Notes under the pieces: generated by a model
Told to the model about the DNA's origin: nothing
What the model saw: only the letters and a program-made list of their open reading frames with translations
Databases searched by the model: none
Assembly (NCBI GenBank): GCA_001579985.1
Contig: LRSR01004789.1
Coordinates: 8,784 to 31,857 of the forward strand
DNA length: 23,074 nt
Reading direction: 5' to 3'
Source: Hypsibius dujardini
Taxonomy: Eukaryota > Tardigrada > Eutardigrada > Parachela > Hypsibiidae
Part shown: piece after piece, positions 18,658 to 23,074 of the stretch
How the letters are laid out: the number at the start of each line of letters is the position of its first letter
Numbering within the stretch: position 1 is the stretch's first letter
Made by a program: the position numbers and the translations under genes

Positions 18658-18737
18658 CGTTTACTGAAAACTCTGGACGATTTACCGCGCGCCACCTTCA
18701 CTCCGTCTACAGCGTCCTATATATGCTACAAAGACAG

Positions 18738-18962
18738 TATGAGGTAGGGGTCCTGAAATGGGCCACTTGTCACTTTCCTACCCTGGGATGAGCCACCGGA
18801 TGGCAGGGGGCGCTCTGTTGCAAATTAATCGTAAACAGATGAGTCACTAGTCAGCGCCCTCTATAGTGAGCTTTTTCCAACCGTCTGGAAGTTCTAATTC
18901 GAGGGTGGCCCATTTTACGGTACGGAAATTCAAGTGGCCCATTCCAGAGCTCATCCCTCACA
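18738..18962. mobile_element. MITE family F
   Basis: It has an imperfect terminal inverted repeat of about 30 bp: tgaggtaggggtcctgaaat then gggccacttg at the left, and caagtggcccattccagagc then tcatccctca at the right. The interior has its own inverted pair, cagggggcgctct / cagcgccctctatag. It is about 225 bp long, and no other copy lies in the window. Confidence 0.65.
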
Positions 18963-19150
18963 CGGTAGAGAAATTTCTAAGATCCCTCACCCGGCTTAAA
19001 ACGCTACTAGGGCCGGCACCCTGACAAAAAGTACCGCGTGTATGATCACAGGTAAAACTACAAGAGGTCGTGCAAAAATCTACAATAAAAAGATAAGTTA
19101 AAACAGAGACTGCCGAAATTGCAGTAAGTAAGTCCGAGAAAGTGGCGAGG

Positions 19151-21063
19151 CTAAAAGCGCTGGAATTTGAATTTCTGCGGCAACGGGGTGACCTCCTGGT
19201 CGTTGAGGCGCAAAATACAGTCCACCAACAGATGACACAGCGACCCGTCCATTTCCTTGTAAGTCTCCACCTCCTCGCAGGAGCAGCAGAATTCGTGATG
19301 ATTAGCGCACAAAATTGTGTTCTCGCTAAAAGTTCAGTTCAGTTCAGTTTTAGCTTTAGTTTTAGTTTTTCCATCCCGACTTACAAGGAATTGTTGAGTG
19401 GGTTGACCCATTTGCTGACGCTGCCCAAGAGATTGAGCAAGTCCCGGTTTCCGTTGAGACGATGAACGTTTTCCGCCAGCCACGCCTCAATCTTGTGGTC
19501 TCGCGAGCCAAACGGCCACAAAAGAGTTCCCAACTGCTTGTGCGCTTCCTTCAAGTTGAACGGCTGCCCAGCCACAACAATCCCCGACAACGGGACATAG
19601 GCATGTTGGCTTTCATACAGCGCCACGAGCTTCTGCAGGGTCGGGGAAGCGGCCTTGGCGCGGTCGGTGTTGACGCCGGTGAGTTTGGGCTGCGGCCAGG
19701 CGGACGCGTAACAGCGCACCAGCGCCACCTGCAGATCATCTCGCACCCGTTCCTGATAACGCCATCCGACTTGGGGGTCCTTGACATAATAGCAGTCTCT
19801 CGGGAGGATGGACGCCCAATGACTGTACTCTTTGAGGTTGGCAATCCGCAATCCGACCAGCTGAACGGACGTGAGGCCAGGCAACATGCGCACCAGAGAG
19901 AGCAAGAAATCCGCCGTGGCGTCCACCGCTTTCAGGACGCTCCCGAAGACCACGTGGTGCGGCTCGACGGCGTGGTAGATGAGCGTGCGCGCGCACCGCA
20001 GGTTGAGGGAATACCCAAGCGGCTCGCCGCCGCGGTAGTAGTACGGATGCGGATGGAGCTGTTGCTCGATGGCGTCGGCCTCGCGTCGGAGCAACTTCCA
20101 CTGCGGCGACTTGTAGAGAGAGTTGCCGAACACGTTCAGGTGCAGCCCGAATTCCGGCAGCCGCAGAAGAAAACACCAGCGTCTACAGACCCTGAAAAAT
20201 AATACAATAAACCATAATTCAAAAGATTATGATGAGCAATCAAATGATCAAACATTCAAACGAATATTCATCGAACCGATCCAATCAATCAATCAATCCA
20301 ACCCAATCCAATCCAATCAATCAATCAATCAATCAATCCCATCCAATCCAATCCAACCCAATCAAATCCAATCAACCAATCCAATCAATCAATCAATCAA
20401 TCAATCCAATCAATCCAATCAGTCAATCTATCTATCAATCAATCAATCAATCACAAGCGACCATCAAATTTTTTTCATCAGTTCGACGTCCACCAATGAC
20501 GTCATCCGGGCTTTACCCTTTCCATACCGGCGGAGCTTGTGCTGACTCCCGAAATCCAAATACAAAAACAGCCTCACCAGCAGTTCGTCCGGAAAGTCCG
20601 TCAGCTTGGGCTTCAAAAACTTGATGAGCTTATCGCAATCCCGCTGATTCTCCTTGAAGACGTCCGTCGACCGTTCCTCCCGCAGATCCTCAAGTAACTG
20701 CTCCTCCAGCTGGAACAGCGGGTCCCAGTAAGCTGCATCATTCTCCTTCTCCCCGCGCTCGCTGGCCAGCTTGAACTCCGCCAGCAGCTGCATACACTCG
20801 CGGTCCTGCTGCCAGAGAAGCGCCCGCGTTTCCGCCATTTGCCCACGCAGCCGGAGGTACTTCCGCACCTTCTGCGCCACATCCGGCGAGCTGGTCTCTT
20901 CGCTGCCCGGTTCGTTCAGTCGTTTTCGCTTGTTGCGGCGTACCGGGGCGAGACCGACGACGGTGGTGGGGGCAGCCGTTTTGCGATCTCCTTGAGAATT
21001 CTCCTCCGATCTTCCCGTTTTCTCCTTCTTGTTCTCCTTGTCCCGTTTCAACGGCCTGGGCAT
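19151..21063 (-). CDS. F-box protein with basic N-terminus and Cys/His-rich C-terminus
   Basis: Three minus-strand exons, 21063-20528, 20191-19385 and 19325-19151, join in frame to 505 residues. F-box proteins bring substrates to SKP1-CUL1 ubiquitin ligases. Residues 42-49 (RRNKRKRL) look like a nuclear localisation signal. Residues 70-150 are charged and helical. The F-box, at about 154-195, reads LTDFPDELLVRLFLYLDFGS and, across the first splice, KLRRVCRRWCFLL, a very good match to the family. A long region follows with LRR-like pieces (LLSLVRMLPGLTSVQL), then a last exon with Cys and His clustered in ILCANHHEFCCSC and CHLLVDCILRL. I chose the start at 21063 because the frame is open further upstream but reads as noncoding there. 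The specific F-box subfamily was not recognised. Confidence 0.8.
19332..19370. repeat. AGTTC / AGTTTT short repeats filling F-box intron 2
   Basis: Four agttc-type and three agtttt-type units occupy the 59-bp second intron of the minus-strand F-box gene. On the transcribed strand this reads as repeated aactgaactgaac and aaaactaaaac. Confidence 0.8.
20281..20454. repeat. (AATC)n / (CAATC)n array in F-box intron 1
   Basis: The array is built of aatcaatcaatc and aatccaatcc units, read as GATT/GGATT on the coding strand. It makes up half of the 336-bp intron between 20192 and 20527. Confidence 0.95.
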
Positions 21064-21303
21064 TCTTCCGCGGGATGTGAAGACGAGGGTAAATCGGAAA
21101 AATGCGAAATATAATAGGGTCAGCGGGTTTGAAACGATGAGATGCAGAGACACAAAGGGTGTGGGGAAAAAATGTGCAGCAAAAAAGGTAAAACTGAATT
21201 CCCAATTTTGTTGCAAGGTGGTTCGCGCTTGATTGATGACGGTGCAGGCTGTACCACAAGATTGCATGTGCTTCCTGTACCGTAAGTGCAATGCGCATTT
21301 TCC

Positions 21304-21597
21304 CGGCATTTGTCAGCCGCCAGGCGGCGCTCTCCGATAACACATTTCACTCACATCAGTCGGCATTTGTCAGCCGCCAGGCGGCGCTCTCCGATAACAC
21401 ATTTCACTCACATCAGCCGGCATTTGACAGCCGCCAGGCGGCGCTCTCCGACAACACATTTCACTCACATCAGCCGGCATTTGACAGCCGCCAGGCGGCG
21501 CTCTCCGATAACACATTTCACTCACATCAGCCGGCATTTGACAGCCGCCAGGCGGCGCTCTCTGATAAAACATTTCACTCACATCAGTCGGCATTTT
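21304..21597. repeat. 57-bp GC-rich tandem repeat with a perfect palindrome, five units
   Basis: Units start at 21304, 21361, 21418, 21475 and 21532, and a partial sixth begins at 21589. Each unit contains the palindrome gccgccaggcggc and then gctctccgataacacatttc. Units differ at only one to three positions (tttgtcag or tttgacag, gataac or gacaac). The 57-bp period equals 19 codons, so several frames stay open through the array on both strands. It lies about 240 bp upstream of the F-box start codon. Confidence 0.95.
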
Positions 21598-21935
21598 CAG
21601 TTTCAGATTTCCCGTTTCCGTCTCTTTTTTTGCACTAAAACTAGTGGTTTTTATGGACGGAAGAGTCCAAATTGCACTGTGCTCAATGTGGTATCGGCTA
21701 CGGAAGTTTGCAAAACATTGATGAGCTTCCATGCACTCGTAGTAAGTGATGCAGCCAAGTATGACCAGCGCATAATTGCAAAAGTTCCTAAAATAACTGT
21801 CCCAGAAAGATTGCTTCTTTCACTCATAGTTTTCCACCCTCTAGCAAGCACAACTCCATTTTAATGAATTCCTTCGTCTTGGGCACAAACTGGTAGTGTA
21901 ACGGAAATGTATAACCGGTAATATGTACAACAGTA
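21598..21935. other. Spacer with no feature seen
   Basis: Unique-looking sequence between the 57-bp array and the MITE at 21936. No homology-bearing frame was recognised. Confidence 0.4.
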
Positions 21936-22256
21936 AGGGTATTCAAAGTTCGATTATTTGCAGCGATTATCTCGCTAATTCAAACTCGCTAATCTCCCTG
22001 GTTTTGAAGATAAGCGAGAAAAGCAGCCAAGGAGCTGCTTTTCTCGGTTATCTGCTCGCTAATTGTGTGCATCTGTCTTAGGAGTGGTCCAAGTCAGTTG
22101 AGATTAGCGAAGGAAATACAGCCTCAGGTAATCCAGGGGGCGTGTCCTCGTATCACCGTTGCAAGGGCGTGCAAAACCAGGGAGATTAGCGAGTTTGAAT
22201 TAGCGAGTTTGAATTAGCGAGATAATCGCTGCAAATAAGCGAACTTTGAATACCCT
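21936..22256. mobile_element. MITE family B, copy 2
   Basis: The element is bounded by TA at 21934-21935 and 22257-22258. It starts agggtattcaaagttcgatt and ends with the near-complement cgaactttgaataccct. The inverted arms run about 70 bp and include ctcgctaatctccctgg. The right arm has an extra tandem duplication of gagtttgaattagc. The interior aligns in reverse orientation with the copy at 4821-5131. Confidence 0.9.
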
Positions 22257-22428
22257 TAATGTTATTAAGCTTTGCAGTCAGTCAGTCAGTCAGTCTTACT
22301 ACCAACAATTGCGCACACAGTCACAGTTGTACATCGAAAAGTTATCAACTTAAAAACAAATCCAGCAAAAATTCCGGTCCTGCGTTAATAAATGTGCTCA
22401 TCAAAATCGAATACTTCTTTTTAGCTAG

Positions 22429-22961
22429 TTAGTTGGATCCCGACAGAAAGGGATGGGCAGCCAGTGCCTCGACGGACCACGTCAAGACACCGGGTTCTCT
22501 CAACCAGCCCGTACCGGTACCGGACCCGGCGGCTTTATGTGCCTTGAAACAGGTAAAACAGCGCGCGATAAAGTCCGCCGATTTTTCCTCCAATCCGTCC
22601 GGGATGTCGGGTGCAAAGCTACCCGCTTCGCGGTTCTCCAGCAGCAACGTGCCGGTCGACATGCTTAGCACCAGCATCCCGAGGTCCCAGATGTTGGAGG
22701 CGATGAACCAGGCACGGATGTCGTTGTCGGTAATCACGTCCGGAAAGAGGAAGGGTAACATGAGGATCTTGGTGTGGTTCTCGTTGAAGAGCAGGTAGGC
22801 CGAGCAGAGGTCCAGCACCACCACGTTGGCGGCCAGTGGGCAGGTCTGGATGCCCCGCCAAATGGGCTGCAGCATGGCGACCACTTGACGAGCGTAGTTT
22901 TGCACACGATGCGGACTGAAACCCCTGTCCCCATTTGCAATCACTTTCTCCAGCAAAATAC
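22429..22961 (-). CDS. Protein kinase-like domain, C-terminal exon, probable pseudokinase (partial)
   Basis: Last exon of a minus-strand gene whose earlier exons lie beyond the right edge. The acceptor is gatag at 22966-22962 and the stop TAA is at 22431-22429, giving about 176 residues. The kinase C-lobe can be followed: a helix E-like stretch (VQNYARQVVAMLQPIW), a catalytic-loop position reading CPLAANVVVLDL, KILMLPFLF where KxxDFG is expected, an APE-region equivalent before NIWDLGMLVLSMSTG (helix F, normally DxWSLG), ADFIARCF (helix H) and a final ALAAHPFL (matching the LLxHPFL end of many STE-type kinases). HRD and DFG are not recognisable, so catalysis is unlikely. The N-lobe is unseen. 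Assignment to the kinase fold rests mainly on the F, H and I helix motifs. Confidence 0.6.
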
Positions 22962-23074
22962 CTATCGTTAAAGGTTCTAGATGTAAACGCCACTGATTGA
23001 TTCTGCCTGTCAACCTATCTGCAAGTCTGCTTGTCTGTCTGTCTTATCTTACTTTTTGCCTGTCTGTCTGTCTG
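22962..23074. repeat. Intron of the kinase-like gene with CTGT microsatellite
   Basis: Intronic sequence right of the exon acceptor. From about 23024 it becomes broken CTGT units that run off the window edge. Confidence 0.7.

Noticed and set aside
19462-20202. 246-codon plus-strand frame
   Set aside because: It is antisense to F-box exon 2. The minus-strand frame gives a consistent three-exon gene with an F-box, while this one shows no domain.
20464-21309. Longer 281-codon start for the F-box protein at 21309
   Set aside because: The extra 82 residues are hydrophobic and aromatic in a noncoding-like way and begin next to the tandem array. The ATG at 21063 starts a basic, charged sequence that fits an F-box protein.
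21304-21597. Evenly spaced palindromic repeats resembling a CRISPR array
   Set aside because: The 57-bp units are contiguous, with no variable spacers; the setting is eukaryotic and there are no cas genes. It is a tandem repeat.
1-23074. tRNA, rRNA or prokaryotic operon features
   Set aside because: No tRNA cloverleaf or rRNA segment was recognised by eye, and all supported genes have spliceosomal introns or metazoan homology.

Overview
The window is nuclear DNA of a small-genome invertebrate animal. Every gene with recognisable homology is metazoan. The genes are split by GT-AG introns, many only 40-150 bp long. Exons are GC-richer than introns, and introns and spacers are full of short simple repeats (CTGT/ACAG and GATT/AATC), minisatellites and MITE-like elements. 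A tardigrade or another compact ecdysozoan or lophotrochozoan would fit, but the sequence alone does not name the species.

Layout. (1) 25-567 (+): last exon of a rhodopsin-like GPCR, TM4 to TM7. (2) 967-1404: four units of a 107-108 bp tandem repeat. (3) 1519-8604 (+): 11 exons, in frame throughout, giving 805 residues of the C-terminal half of a thioester-containing / alpha-2-macroglobulin protein. Its thioester motif is lost, and no N-terminal half is visible. Introns 6-10 are packed with MITE-like inverted-repeat elements, some nested and some touching splice sites. (4) 8981-9607 (-): a small secreted gene whose last two exons look like the C-terminal part of a bacterial-type periplasmic amino-acid-binding domain (SBP_bac_3). 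(5) 10786-11151 (+): a 121-residue, probably mitochondrial, one-pass membrane protein of unknown function. It is followed by a 36-bp satellite (11224-11556) and a 41-bp repeat.

(6) 12179-14119 (+): a four-exon HAX1-like gene. (7) 15314-17523 (+): a five-exon CHMP4 (ESCRT-III, Snf7) gene. (8) 19151-21063 (-): a three-exon F-box protein gene of 505 residues, with a 57-bp GC-rich tandem repeat about 240 bp upstream of its start codon. (9) 22429-22961 (-): last exon of a protein kinase-like gene that appears to have lost its catalytic motifs. The gene continues beyond the right edge.

The genes do not form a pathway; this is ordinary mixed eukaryotic gene order. The most notable signals are the TEP introns that consist almost wholly of MITEs (possible recent intron growth or origin, with inverted pairs flanking exons 8-10), the SBP-like secreted gene, the thioester-less half-length TEP, and the palindromic 57-bp repeat upstream of the F-box gene. 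All exon joins were worked out by eye from splice signals, reading frame and remembered family consensus; no search was run.
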